From: Tritonibacter horizontis
GTDB taxonomy: Bacteria; Pseudomonadota; Alphaproteobacteria; Rhodobacterales; Rhodobacteraceae
Assembly: GCF_001518015.1 (NCBI RefSeq)
Contig: NZ_LPUY01000060.1
Coordinates: forward strand, 1-64,000
Direction: 5' to 3'
DNA length: 64,000 nucleotides
A program made the translations under genes and the position numbers. Under the pieces are notes generated by a model that was given only the letters and a program-made list of their open reading frames with translations, did no database searches and was not told where the DNA came from. Below, piece by piece: positions 9,801-16,330 of this stretch (its first letter is position 1; every line of letters starts with the position of its first letter).

Positions 9801-10171
9801 CGGTAACGGATGTCCGCCAGGAGTTGCTCAGTCAGCGCAGTGCGTGGCGTCAATACGAGAACACGGCGGACCTCCGGCAGACACCGCGCAAGGATCGCAA
9901 TGATGCCAGACTTGCCTGTGCCGGTGGGTAGCTTTAGGAGCGCAGCTTCTGTGTGCTCGGGCCGCTCCGGTATCTGCTTGTCCCCGTGCAGATAGGCAAC
10001 GACCGTGGCGATAGCTGCTTGCTGGTGCCCCCAGAGGTGTGGCGCATCGTCGACACCCTCCCAGAAGTTGTAGCTTCGAAGGTGCCGGAGGGTCCGCGAA
10101 TAGGCTCTGTTATCGATTCCCTGTCCCGTAATCGACGTCCGCTCATCCGAAATTAGTTCTTTTAGATTCAC
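6821..10171 (-). CDS. large DEAD/DEAH SF2 helicase with a possible C-terminal nuclease motif
   Basis: A 1116-residue protein. Residues about 45-460 form a superfamily 2 helicase of the type III restriction/ResIII kind: Walker A LPTGTGKSG (81-89), DEGH box (222-225), SATP (247-250), and a QQIGRATRYSRG motif VI. The 650 residues after it match nothing I can name. Near the end, ADFIGFDPDNRKIVFVHAK (955-973) fits the D-x-n-(E/H)-x-K arrangement of PD-(D/E)xK nucleases with His in place of Glu. That reading is inference. The gene stands alone between backbone genes, with 396 bp of non-coding DNA upstream. I suspect a single-gene defence or DNA-processing role. Confidence 0.75.
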   Translation of the reverse strand: MNLKELISDERTSITGQGIDNRAYSRTLRHLRSYNFWEGVDDAPHLWGHQQAAIATVVAYLHGDKQIPERPEHTEAALLKLPTGTGKSGIIAILARCLPEVRRVLVLTPRTALTEQLLADIRYRFWSHLGYEANGSALFTAEADVFGTTLDNVYVEQFLPKNVGMVVQHLGDQATDRAILVGTHQALGDIRKTAQDPDDGGSAVAAAILAHIRDEFDLVIVDEGHYEPAISWSRGVREFNLPTLLLSATPYRNDYKSFRVRGRYLFNFPYRQAVDGRIIRPADIIVPEGDVGPVVREAAIPQFVGILHKELLERLREAERWFLNGVTPKVMVRGDDLETLTLLQTEINRVFETQAVVIHDRAKKTQQNRDMFTSVASALRSRPDAKFWIHQNKLMEGIDDPSFVAVAIFDLMGNARQLVQQIGRATRYSRGEDGIPQAGWILSTPANAERIRTTWERYQGYEDYAARNTAHIVTNEVTLPDRLLEYMAEYQYIGGEFRGRFEFEQPLAAGDIQLPRTAAVLRTAAPLPDIRVFATVIEEAIMDKDRFKITPIEGMPDGSIGFSYYAWRNSPYLIDRFFSEWKLGVFLAVQQGELVFMHDTEGLVVDMDGLSLKRAGRSVMEKAFPESDDNPSRLSRMSFSSLDMSQHAIRAMALRTRSFADAFTDLLDPSLVPATAAGFVNGTARYVGFNRSRLRDASERHVSVADYVTWTTEIAAELADADRERSHVFNRYAALVEDIDDQEAQPVSILLDPSLDDMRDDEAGGAAWVLLEDIDYFDLCAEVDGATGGFTIQIGDEDVPCSVEFVSETRKYRVTSPRLDELAPAQAGEDRRQALTLVQRLNKGQAFRILTQRDSVVYSEGNFYEPKMQWVQDGGVKPVLEYIHASPTLDDVLTEKGDDQYAANRAHWYRQSIFGLFSVTCEGQRAANGIADDKLTAEIEAIPVWLCDDDSREAADFIGFDPDNRKIVFVHAKVGDVGRGGTGYHVGGLQDVGRQALASLGFISRGQPSTVWTPDRWETDVQANQVRLHGRSRIFRNPNGLTSAQLNDLLHASCRNPSFDREIWIVGAKMARRQALVEGLNQERWPNRLRQFLMHWDAMQTACARASTRLKFYCSN

Positions 10172-10567
10172 TTTTTGTTTTCCTTGGCCGGATGGCAGTA
10201 CGTCGATCGGCTTGCATACTTCGCCTTATAGTTGAAGCGTAACCACTTATTTTTTTGGCGGAAAGAGCTCTTACGAATATTCTAAGTCATTCAACTATCA
10301 AAGCATATGACATTGCAAAGGCCGCTTCGAACGCTGCATGCAGCACCGAAAGATAGAATTAATGTTCGGTCCGGCCCGGACATGTCGATATTCTTGGCGT
10401 TGTGGCAGTCGCGTTGCAACTGGCACCTCTACAGCTTCAGGCCATCTGGCGCTGCGCCATCGGCGGTCCACTGTTCCGAATATTTCACCGGCACCGTGCG
10501 AGAGCGCAACGACGCAGCAGAAGACGCTTCTGCGCCTCCGCGTGAGCCTGCCGGGGTAACCGTGGGC
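10172..10567. other. 396-bp region upstream of the helicase gene
   Basis: No gene is supported. The part nearest the helicase start (10172-10310) is AT-richer, with TTATTTTTTTGG and AATATTC tracts, and probably contains its promoter. The rest shows no repeat or RNA gene that I can identify. Confidence 0.4.
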
Positions 10568-10579
10568 CTAAGCCCACGG
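10560..10579 (-). terminator. hairpin overlapping the end of the 54-residue gene
   Basis: CCGTGGGC-CTAA-GCCCACGG is a perfect 8-bp stem whose loop contains the TAG stop codon (minus strand) of the small gene. No T-run follows on either strand, so termination is possible but not proven. Confidence 0.4.
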
Positions 10580-10732
10580 GTCAATCTCAACCAGCACCTG
10601 AACCTCGTCGCCGTCGATTTCATCGGCGGGGACGGCGCCGAAGGATCCATCCCCTGCCTGGAAGACGACGATCGAGACCATGAGCGTGGCGGCGAGGGAG
10701 GCTGCGAAGGCGTGTGCATCTTTGCGGGACAT
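10568..10732 (-). CDS. small single-span membrane or secreted protein, 54 residues
   Basis: It begins MSRKDAHAFAASLAATLMVSI and has one hydrophobic stretch (residues about 9-25) behind two basic residues. An acidic tail follows (DEIDGDEVQVLVEIDPWA). The layout suggests a membrane-anchored or exported small protein with its acidic part outside. The start at 10732 is supported by CAGGAGC eight bases upstream, clearly better than the longer in-frame option at 10909. I recognise no family. It sits between the helicase cargo and the next backbone gene. Confidence 0.55.
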   Translation of the reverse strand: MSRKDAHAFAASLAATLMVSIVVFQAGDGSFGAVPADEIDGDEVQVLVEIDPWA

Positions 10733-11118
10733 CTGTTTGGCTCCTGTCTTGGAGGCGGGGGACCATCCCCCGCGCGACAGGACCTCGAAGGCCCGAATAC
10801 TGGCTGACATCACCGGGTGCGTTCGGCTCGTCCGAATCCACCCGGCGGCACGGGCTTGCCCGTAGTCCGACCCCTCGCGGGTTGATCTCGAAGACAGAAT
10901 TCGGGGCAAGGAAGGGAATGGCGAGCGGGGGATGGTCCCCCAACGTCAGGAGCGGATTGTCCCGCTGATGCTTCTAACGCCGCCAGCCTCCCGGCCACGC
11001 TCTTGGTTGAAGACTCCTTCTTTGGGGATGGATCCTTTGGTGCCCCGCGAACTCAAAGGACAAGGTTGTGATGGATGAGAGGCCCACGCTTGGGCGGGCC
11101 CCTCGATTTCAGTTGGGC
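10733..11118. other. 386-bp region between small plasmid genes, with an inverted pair of hairpins
   Basis: There is no supported gene. Two hairpins, GCGGGGGA-CCA-TCCCCCGC at 10755-10773 and GGGGGA-TGG-TCCCCC at 10927-10941, share a 17-bp sequence in opposite orientation about 150 bp apart. Confidence 0.5.
10755..10941. repeat. inverted repeat pair of GC-rich palindromes
   Basis: GGGGGACCATCCCCCGC at 10757-10773 is the exact reverse complement of the 17 bases at 10925-10941, and each copy is itself a hairpin. The pair could act as a bidirectional terminator, a protein-binding site or the ends of a tiny mobile element. No function is shown by the sequence alone. Confidence 0.55.
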
Positions 11119-11592
11119 TCAGGCGGCCAGGTCCGCGCACCCTGCCCTATCACCGTCCTCAGTGCCGACGATCTCGAGCCGCGCATTGCGGTATCCTTCC
11201 TTGGCGATCCAAAGCTCGGCCGCAGTGACGGACTCCGCCAGATACAGCAGCTCAGTGTTGCCGGCGAAATCGAGAAGCACGCGCACCTGCCCGGGCTTCG
11301 GATCCTCGGCCACCTCGAAGACGAGGGCGCTGTCAGCGGAATGGCTGCGCATGATGGTGACGAGGATCACCCCGTCCGAGGAGAAATTGCCCTCATGCAG
11401 CGTGAACGACGCGGGTGCCGTCCATGTCGGGTAAGGTCGGGGTGGCTCCTTTTTCACAAGACGGCCAACGCCGTTCGAGCGCTCCCAAGCCGCGAGCTTC
11501 TTGGTGAAGCGTGCAGGAGGCTTGGGGCTGCCGTCGGTGTAGCGAATGAGCGCCCCAAGGGGCGCGGTGTCGATGATGGTTGTTGCAGACAT
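11119..11592 (-). CDS. hypothetical plasmid protein, 157 residues
   Basis: A soluble 157-residue protein with no recognised domain. It begins MSATTIIDTAPLGALIRYTDGS, then has a basic middle (RFTKKLAAWERSNGVGRLVKKEPPRPYP) and a beta-rich C-terminal half (GVILVTIMRSH, SALVFEVAED, VRVLLDF). GAGGAATC precedes the ATG at 11592. It lies just downstream of the ParB-like gene on the same strand, separated by 100 bp, and is probably part of the same conserved plasmid block. No function can be assigned. Confidence 0.65.
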   Translation of the reverse strand: MSATTIIDTAPLGALIRYTDGSPKPPARFTKKLAAWERSNGVGRLVKKEPPRPYPTWTAPASFTLHEGNFSSDGVILVTIMRSHSADSALVFEVAEDPKPGQVRVLLDFAGNTELLYLAESVTAAELWIAKEGYRNARLEIVGTEDGDRAGCADLAA

Positions 11593-11692
11593 GATTCCTC
11601 ATTCCGAATGCGAGTAATCGCACTCATCTTATTGATATTGTTATGTTATAGGGTGATTGGGGGCGGAATGCCCGCCCCCCTGCTGGAACACG

Positions 11693-13876
11693 TTACTCTG
11701 CGGCCAGCATCGACGCGCCTTCAGCAGGCAGGTCATCCGTCAGGAATGCAGGAAGGTCAGCCTCACTGACGCTGTCGGCCACTTCGGCATCGACATCCGC
11801 CCCCTGCCCTTCGGCATGGCCCTCACCGTCCAGCGCCACGAGATCGTTCCGGCGCAGGACCTCGGGCAACCAGCCGCTGCCCTTCAGCAAGCGCTCGGCC
11901 TCACTGGCCATCTCGCCTTTCTTCAGGTGATCGAGGAGTTGGGCAGTCCCCTCCCCTTTCGCCTCGCGCACGGCCTCGAGGATGCGGGCCTTGGGCACGC
12001 GGTTGAGATAGGTGTCCACCGTCGGCTCCCATCCCGCCTCCACCATATCGAGACCTGTCGCGCGCGCCACGAGATCGGCATGCGCCATACGACGGGTCAG
12101 TCCGCCTGCGGAGATGCCTGCCCCGTATGGGTTCACCTTCTCATGCAGCGCATTGACGCCGAAGCTGAGGCAATGCGCCAGCAAGGCCAGCCGACTGCCC
12201 TGGTCGAGGACCGTCAGATAGTCCCAGAGTGCTGCATCATCGCCAAGCGGCAGATCGGCTTCCCATTCCGCGTGACGCTCGTCGACCAGCTTGGCCACCA
12301 CGCTGTCCTTGAGATCGGGCGCCTGCGCCGACATGTAGACGTGACGCACTGAGGCTTCGAGACAGCTGCCCGAAGCAGAGGAGGTGCGGAAGGTGTCCGT
12401 CACCAGCTTCAGCAGCAGCAGCGTCAATGCCACGTCGGGAGAGCGCCCGATCGCTTCACGCAGCGCCAGCGTCCGGTGGGCCGTCAACTCAATGACCAAC
12501 CGCTCGGGCAGTGGCTTCAACGCCCCGTCATCCTCATCCTCTGGCAGGTCGCCACCAATTGGCTGACCACCCGACATGATGATGGTTCCGACATGAGCGG
12601 CACTGTCATAGCTATCGATGGGATCACGATCATCCCCCTGCCCCGCCACCGCAGGATCAGTACCGTCCTGGACCGCGGTCTCGTCAACGGGCTCATCCTC
12701 TGGACGCACATACCCGCGATAGACTGCCAGAGCGCCGTAACGGTCGAGCGTGACGAACGCCCCGGCTCGCCCGATCTCCTCCGCATGGAAGATCAACGGC
12801 CGGGTCTCGATCTTTTCCATCTCCGTTTCCAACACGCCAAGTCGCGTGTCGACCTCGTCGGGGATTTCATCCTGACCCGCGTATTCCTCCTCGAGCGCCC
12901 GGTACTCGGCGAGCAGCTTGGCATGGGCCGCACCTTCGTCATCCGTCATAGGTGCCGGATCGCCGGACAGGGATCGCAGGCCATGGCTGTAGCCGTAGGG
13001 CAGGTCGAGTGCAACCTCGATCCACTTCCAGCCCTCAACCGCAACTGTCTCAGCCTCGGCCTGGAGTTTTTCCGTCACCAGCCGATCGAGCAGGGCTGGG
13101 TCCTCGAGCCACCCACCGTCATCGCCCTGGAAGAGATCATGCAGCATCGTGCCGCCCGCCGCTTCATAGGCATCAACACCCACGAAGACCGCACGCCGGT
13201 CTGACGCCCGGACCGAGGTCTCGGTCAGCATGCGTCGGATCTGGAATGGCTCCTTGTTCCAGGATGAATGGATCACATCCCAGACCTGAACCTGACGCGC
13301 GTGATCAGGGTTCACGGTGAAGGCCATGAGCTGCTCCAGCGTCATGCCATCCTCGGCATAGATCTCAAGCAGGGCAGGGGCGACGGAAGCGAGTTTGAGG
13401 CGCTGCTTCACGATCTGCGGCGTCACGAAGAAGGCTGCAGCAATCTCTGCATCGCTCTGCCCCTTGTCGCGCAGCGCCACAAATGTGCGGAACTGGTCGA
13501 GCGGGTGCAGGGCGACGCGCTGCATGTTCTCGGCCAAGGAATCGTCCTCGGCCAGGATGTCGGACGCAGCATCCCGCACGATGCAGGGAATGGGCGTGGT
13601 CTTTGCCAAACGCTTCTGCTTCACCAGCAGGGACAAGGCTTGGAAGCGACGACCCCCGGCCGGGATCTCGAAGTTGCCGGTCTCGGTCCCATCGTCAGCC
13701 AACACGGGCCGCACGCTCAGGCTTTGCAAGAGACCGCGGCGGGCGATGTCCTCGGCCAGTTCCTCGACGGACACGCCAGCCTTGATGCGCCGCACATTGG
13801 ACTGGCTCAGCACCAGCTTGTCGAAAGGGATATCCCGTGAAGGGGACAGGGTGATTTTCTGGACAGCTTTGGTCAT
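11693..13876 (-). CDS. large ParB/RepB/Spo0J-type protein
   Basis: A 727-residue protein. Residues about 12-110 are a ParB N-terminal (ParB/Srx) domain with IPAGGRRFQALSLLV, the counterpart of the GERR box, and LAEDDSLAENMQR. Residues about 120-200 hold a helix-turn-helix (SDAEIAAAFFVTPQIVKQRLKLA). The long C-terminal part is acidic and helical and has no name. It is much longer than a partition ParB (about 350), and RepB is present separately. The start at 13876 follows GGAGAAGATCTG and the repeated leader element. These large ParB-like proteins accompany DUF932 and RadC-like genes on alphaproteobacterial plasmids; their role is not established. Confidence 0.83.
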   Translation of the reverse strand: MTKAVQKITLSPSRDIPFDKLVLSQSNVRRIKAGVSVEELAEDIARRGLLQSLSVRPVLADDGTETGNFEIPAGGRRFQALSLLVKQKRLAKTTPIPCIVRDAASDILAEDDSLAENMQRVALHPLDQFRTFVALRDKGQSDAEIAAAFFVTPQIVKQRLKLASVAPALLEIYAEDGMTLEQLMAFTVNPDHARQVQVWDVIHSSWNKEPFQIRRMLTETSVRASDRRAVFVGVDAYEAAGGTMLHDLFQGDDGGWLEDPALLDRLVTEKLQAEAETVAVEGWKWIEVALDLPYGYSHGLRSLSGDPAPMTDDEGAAHAKLLAEYRALEEEYAGQDEIPDEVDTRLGVLETEMEKIETRPLIFHAEEIGRAGAFVTLDRYGALAVYRGYVRPEDEPVDETAVQDGTDPAVAGQGDDRDPIDSYDSAAHVGTIIMSGGQPIGGDLPEDEDDGALKPLPERLVIELTAHRTLALREAIGRSPDVALTLLLLKLVTDTFRTSSASGSCLEASVRHVYMSAQAPDLKDSVVAKLVDERHAEWEADLPLGDDAALWDYLTVLDQGSRLALLAHCLSFGVNALHEKVNPYGAGISAGGLTRRMAHADLVARATGLDMVEAGWEPTVDTYLNRVPKARILEAVREAKGEGTAQLLDHLKKGEMASEAERLLKGSGWLPEVLRRNDLVALDGEGHAEGQGADVDAEVADSVSEADLPAFLTDDLPAEGASMLAAE

Positions 13877-13894
13877 CAGATCTTCTCCACGACG

Positions 13895-13915
13895 GGCGCC
13901 GGAAGCCACTCTCCC
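13895..13915 (-). promoter_or_regulatory. repeated 5' leader element, copy 3
   Basis: The minus strand carries GAGAGTGGCTTCCGGCGCC, with 18 bases between its end and the ParB-like start codon at 13876. All 21 positions are identical to the DUF932 copy, although the sequence on both sides differs. Confidence 0.65.
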
Positions 13916-14054
13916 GATCTCACTTCCCGTCACCCTCAAACCAACACTCCTTTCCCTCTCGATGACCTTATGGTTGGAACTATCCGGGAAAATTTGCCGG
14001 AGGATCGAAGACTACGCTCAATTACAAACTGGTTGAGTGAGCGTGATAAGACCA

Positions 14055-15104
14055 TCACGTCCCTTGCCTCATCATAGCGTCGAGGTAGGCGTTGTTGTTT
14101 TTCACCTGTCCTGTGCTGGCTCTCAAAATTAATTCGTCGAGTGCAATAAGGAGCTGCCCTGGACCTCGTTCTCTAAGGTGTTTCATGATCCTGCCCTGTT
14201 CTATTCTTAGCAATCTTCCGACATCGGCCAATATTTCGAGAACTGATTGATGATCTCTTGGTTCATGCGGGAAGAAGTCCGATACGTTTTTCAGGTCCGT
14301 CCATGCCATAATTGTTGGATCTCGGCGTTCCTGAAAACCAGATGTGCAGTGTGCATCTGCTCTATCTTTTTTTATATTCAATCTTGTGGGTTCTACGTGC
14401 CGGACATTTTGTCCGTCGTCGCCGGACATTTGGTCGGGCATTGTTTCCTGAGCGTCATGGTTTCCGGCCGGAAACTCTCTGATGGTCGCTCCGACCAACT
14501 CTGCCAGCCTCTTGATAAGCTCTATGATTTCGTCGGCTTTGAGAGTTGCACGGCGTAGGATGTTTCGTACGTTCTGGAGAAATGAGACAGTCTCAACATC
14601 CTTTGCTTGGCGCAAAGCCTCGACACGAAGAGCCAGTGCCTCCGCCTTGAGTGACCGTAGCTTTTCCTGATCGCCCACAAGCTGTTCTGCGTGTTCGGTG
14701 AGCTCTCTTTCCCGATTATACATTGGCTGCAGATCGAAGCCAAAGGCATCTCTGATCAATCCACCGTAGCGAAGAGGGAACCGTTTGCGGGTTGCGCTAT
14801 CCCTGCGCTGGATCAGCCCGGCATCCACGAGGTGTCCGATACACCGTCGAATCGTTCTCTCGTTCAGGCCGTTCGTTCTCTCAGACAATGATGCGTTTGA
14901 GGGAAAGACGATAGTCATTGGAGCTGTTTGTCCGGCCTTCTTCGGCATGAAGCTGATCAAGGCCTGCAGTGTTACCAGGTCATTTGGTGTCAGACCGAGT
15001 TCTTTGCGAAGCGCTCGGATCGGCTCGATTACCCTGTACGGGTTCGTACCGGGTACAGACGATCGTTCCGCCAAGGCGGGTGTGTGAGAAAATACCTGTC
15101 TCAT
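14055..15104 (-). CDS. repC: plasmid replication initiator RepC
   Basis: About 349 residues, the third gene of a repABC operon. It contains NPYRVIEPIRALRKELGLTPNDLVTLQALISFMPKK and a winged-helix-like NASLSERTNGLNERTIRRCIGHLVDAGLIQRRDS segment typical of RepC. RepC initiates replication, usually at an origin inside its own coding sequence. The C-terminal half (about 200-330) is degenerate and helical. The start is uncertain: ATG at 15104 and GTG at 15137 are both possible and neither has a good ribosome site. The gene contains one copy of the operon's palindrome (14460-14475). Copy number is probably controlled by an antisense RNA between repB and repC. Confidence 0.85.
   Translation of the reverse strand: MRQVFSHTPALAERSSVPGTNPYRVIEPIRALRKELGLTPNDLVTLQALISFMPKKAGQTAPMTIVFPSNASLSERTNGLNERTIRRCIGHLVDAGLIQRRDSATRKRFPLRYGGLIRDAFGFDLQPMYNRERELTEHAEQLVGDQEKLRSLKAEALALRVEALRQAKDVETVSFLQNVRNILRRATLKADEIIELIKRLAELVGATIREFPAGNHDAQETMPDQMSGDDGQNVRHVEPTRLNIKKDRADAHCTSGFQERRDPTIMAWTDLKNVSDFFPHEPRDHQSVLEILADVGRLLRIEQGRIMKHLRERGPGQLLIALDELILRASTGQVKNNNAYLDAMMRQGT
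14460..14475. repeat. parS: parS-like palindrome in repC
   Basis: GTTTCCGGCCGGAAAC, a perfect 16-bp palindrome within repC. The 14-bp core TTTCCGGCCGGAAA recurs in repB and repA. It is a likely RepB binding site. Confidence 0.7.
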
Positions 15105-15148
15105 GATGATTTCGGCTGAAAAAGCTTCCCCGTTCACCGCGAACGGTG

Positions 15149-15177
15149 TTGAAAACGATTCGGCTTCGGGGTATCAA
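15149..15177 (+). promoter_or_regulatory. promoter of the repB-repC antisense RNA
   Basis: TTGAAA (15149-15154), a 17-base spacer and TATCAA (15172-15177) point rightward, antisense to repABC. The predicted start is near 15184, just ahead of a terminator hairpin. Confidence 0.65.
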
Positions 15178-15183
15178 TCAGGT

Positions 15184-15240
15184 GTCTAAGCTAATCGAGG
15201 CCCTTCGGAAGCACTGCTTTCGGGGGGTCTTTCCTTTTCT
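15184..15240 (+). ncRNA. predicted countertranscript RNA (incompatibility RNA) of the repABC replicon
   Basis: A RNA of about 57 bases is predicted from the promoter at 15149-15177 to a hairpin and T-rich tail. It lies antisense to the repB-repC spacer, exactly where repABC plasmids encode a small RNA that limits repC expression. Size, position, promoter and terminator all fit. No homology search was done. Confidence 0.65.
15201..15239 (+). terminator. terminator of the antisense RNA
   Basis: CCCTTCGGAAGCA and TGCTTTCGGGGGG pair with three G-U wobbles, followed by TCTTTCCTTTTC. This is the characteristic GGGG-T-rich terminator of repABC countertranscripts. Confidence 0.65.
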
Positions 15241-15259
15241 GGCCTGTCCTCCTTTCTGC

Positions 15260-16330
15260 TCAGTTTTTGTTATCGTCTATGTCAGGACCATCAAGATCCT
15301 GATCCCTGCCGGAGACTGGGTTACCTATGGGTTCCATTTTCTCTGGGGTAATGATCTGCCCTGGACCAGCGGCCTTCGCGTTCGCCAACGCTAGAAGAGC
15401 GGCCTCTGGATTCTCAGAGATCCACTTATGAAGCCCGTCATCTCCGTTCTTGACGGTGATGATCACGTTTCTTTTGGTGACCTTCACCATCCCGAGTTTT
15501 GTCTTGATCGCCGATGGGGCAGGGGGCTTGTGCTGTTTCAGGAGCCCTTCGAAGATCGCAAAGCGTTCGTCGGAGGTCTTGCCTGAACCTCTGGATTCCA
15601 TGAGAGCGTCATGGAATTCTCGGTTTCCGGCCGGAAACCCTTCATCTCCAGAGAAGCCAAGGCTCTCATAAGACTTTGCGGCAGCATACCAACGATCCCG
15701 TCCAACCCCGGGTGCCGCCCCGATCTTTTGGATGAGTTCAGTCGGAATACAGGAAGTGACTTGTTTCATGCGAGCAAGTCCCGTGAGCTTGTCACCGGCT
15801 TTCCTGGCTTTCTGATCGATGTTGAGGGCGTCACAGACCAGTCCCTCATCCTTGCCGGACTCTATGAGAGAACGTGCAAACAGGGCTTTCTCGATCCAGC
15901 TGAGGTCTTTTCGGAAGCTGTTCTCTTGGCCTTGTGCAAGAATCGCTTGATCCTCATCCAAGCCTCTGATGAGAGCCTTTGCGGGCTTGCCAATAAGTCG
16001 AAGGGCCGCTAATCGCCTGCGCCCATAGATGATCCTGTACCGGCCCCCTTCGGGACTCAGAAGTATCGGGATAAGCTGTCCCTGCTTGTCAATGCTTTCA
16101 GCCAGTTCCCTGATGTCATCTTCGTCATCCAGGGCCAGACGATCCTGGAACTCGGAATCATCAATAAGGTCGGTACTGATTTCTTGAATTGAAGATTGTG
16201 CCGCATCCTGAAGAGAACGGGCCATTCCCGAAAGGGCAGGGGCTCGTGACTGGGTTCGAGTCGGAGAAATCGACGAGCTCTGCTGCTTTTCTTCATCCTC
16301 GGGAATGTCGAATGTGACTTTGCGGGCCAT
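15260..16330 (-). CDS. repB: plasmid partition protein RepB (ParB family)
   Basis: A 356-residue ParB-type centromere-binding protein. After an acidic leader, the ParB domain shows DIRELAESIDKQGQLIPILL and YRIIYGRRRLAALRLIGKPAKALI (the GRRR box), then EDQAILAQGQENSFRKDLS. The central helix-turn-helix region and RepB-type C-terminus follow. It overlaps repA by one base (TAATG), so translation is coupled. RepB should bind the TTTCCGGCCGGAAA palindromes in the operon and recruit RepA. One such site (15622-15639) is inside its own gene. Confidence 0.9.
   Translation of the reverse strand: MARKVTFDIPEDEEKQQSSSISPTRTQSRAPALSGMARSLQDAAQSSIQEISTDLIDDSEFQDRLALDDEDDIRELAESIDKQGQLIPILLSPEGGRYRIIYGRRRLAALRLIGKPAKALIRGLDEDQAILAQGQENSFRKDLSWIEKALFARSLIESGKDEGLVCDALNIDQKARKAGDKLTGLARMKQVTSCIPTELIQKIGAAPGVGRDRWYAAAKSYESLGFSGDEGFPAGNREFHDALMESRGSGKTSDERFAIFEGLLKQHKPPAPSAIKTKLGMVKVTKRNVIITVKNGDDGLHKWISENPEAALLALANAKAAGPGQIITPEKMEPIGNPVSGRDQDLDGPDIDDNKN
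15622..15639. repeat. parS: parS-like palindrome in repB
   Basis: GGTTTCCGGCCGGAAACC, a perfect 18-bp palindrome and the longest of the three copies in the operon. Confidence 0.7.
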
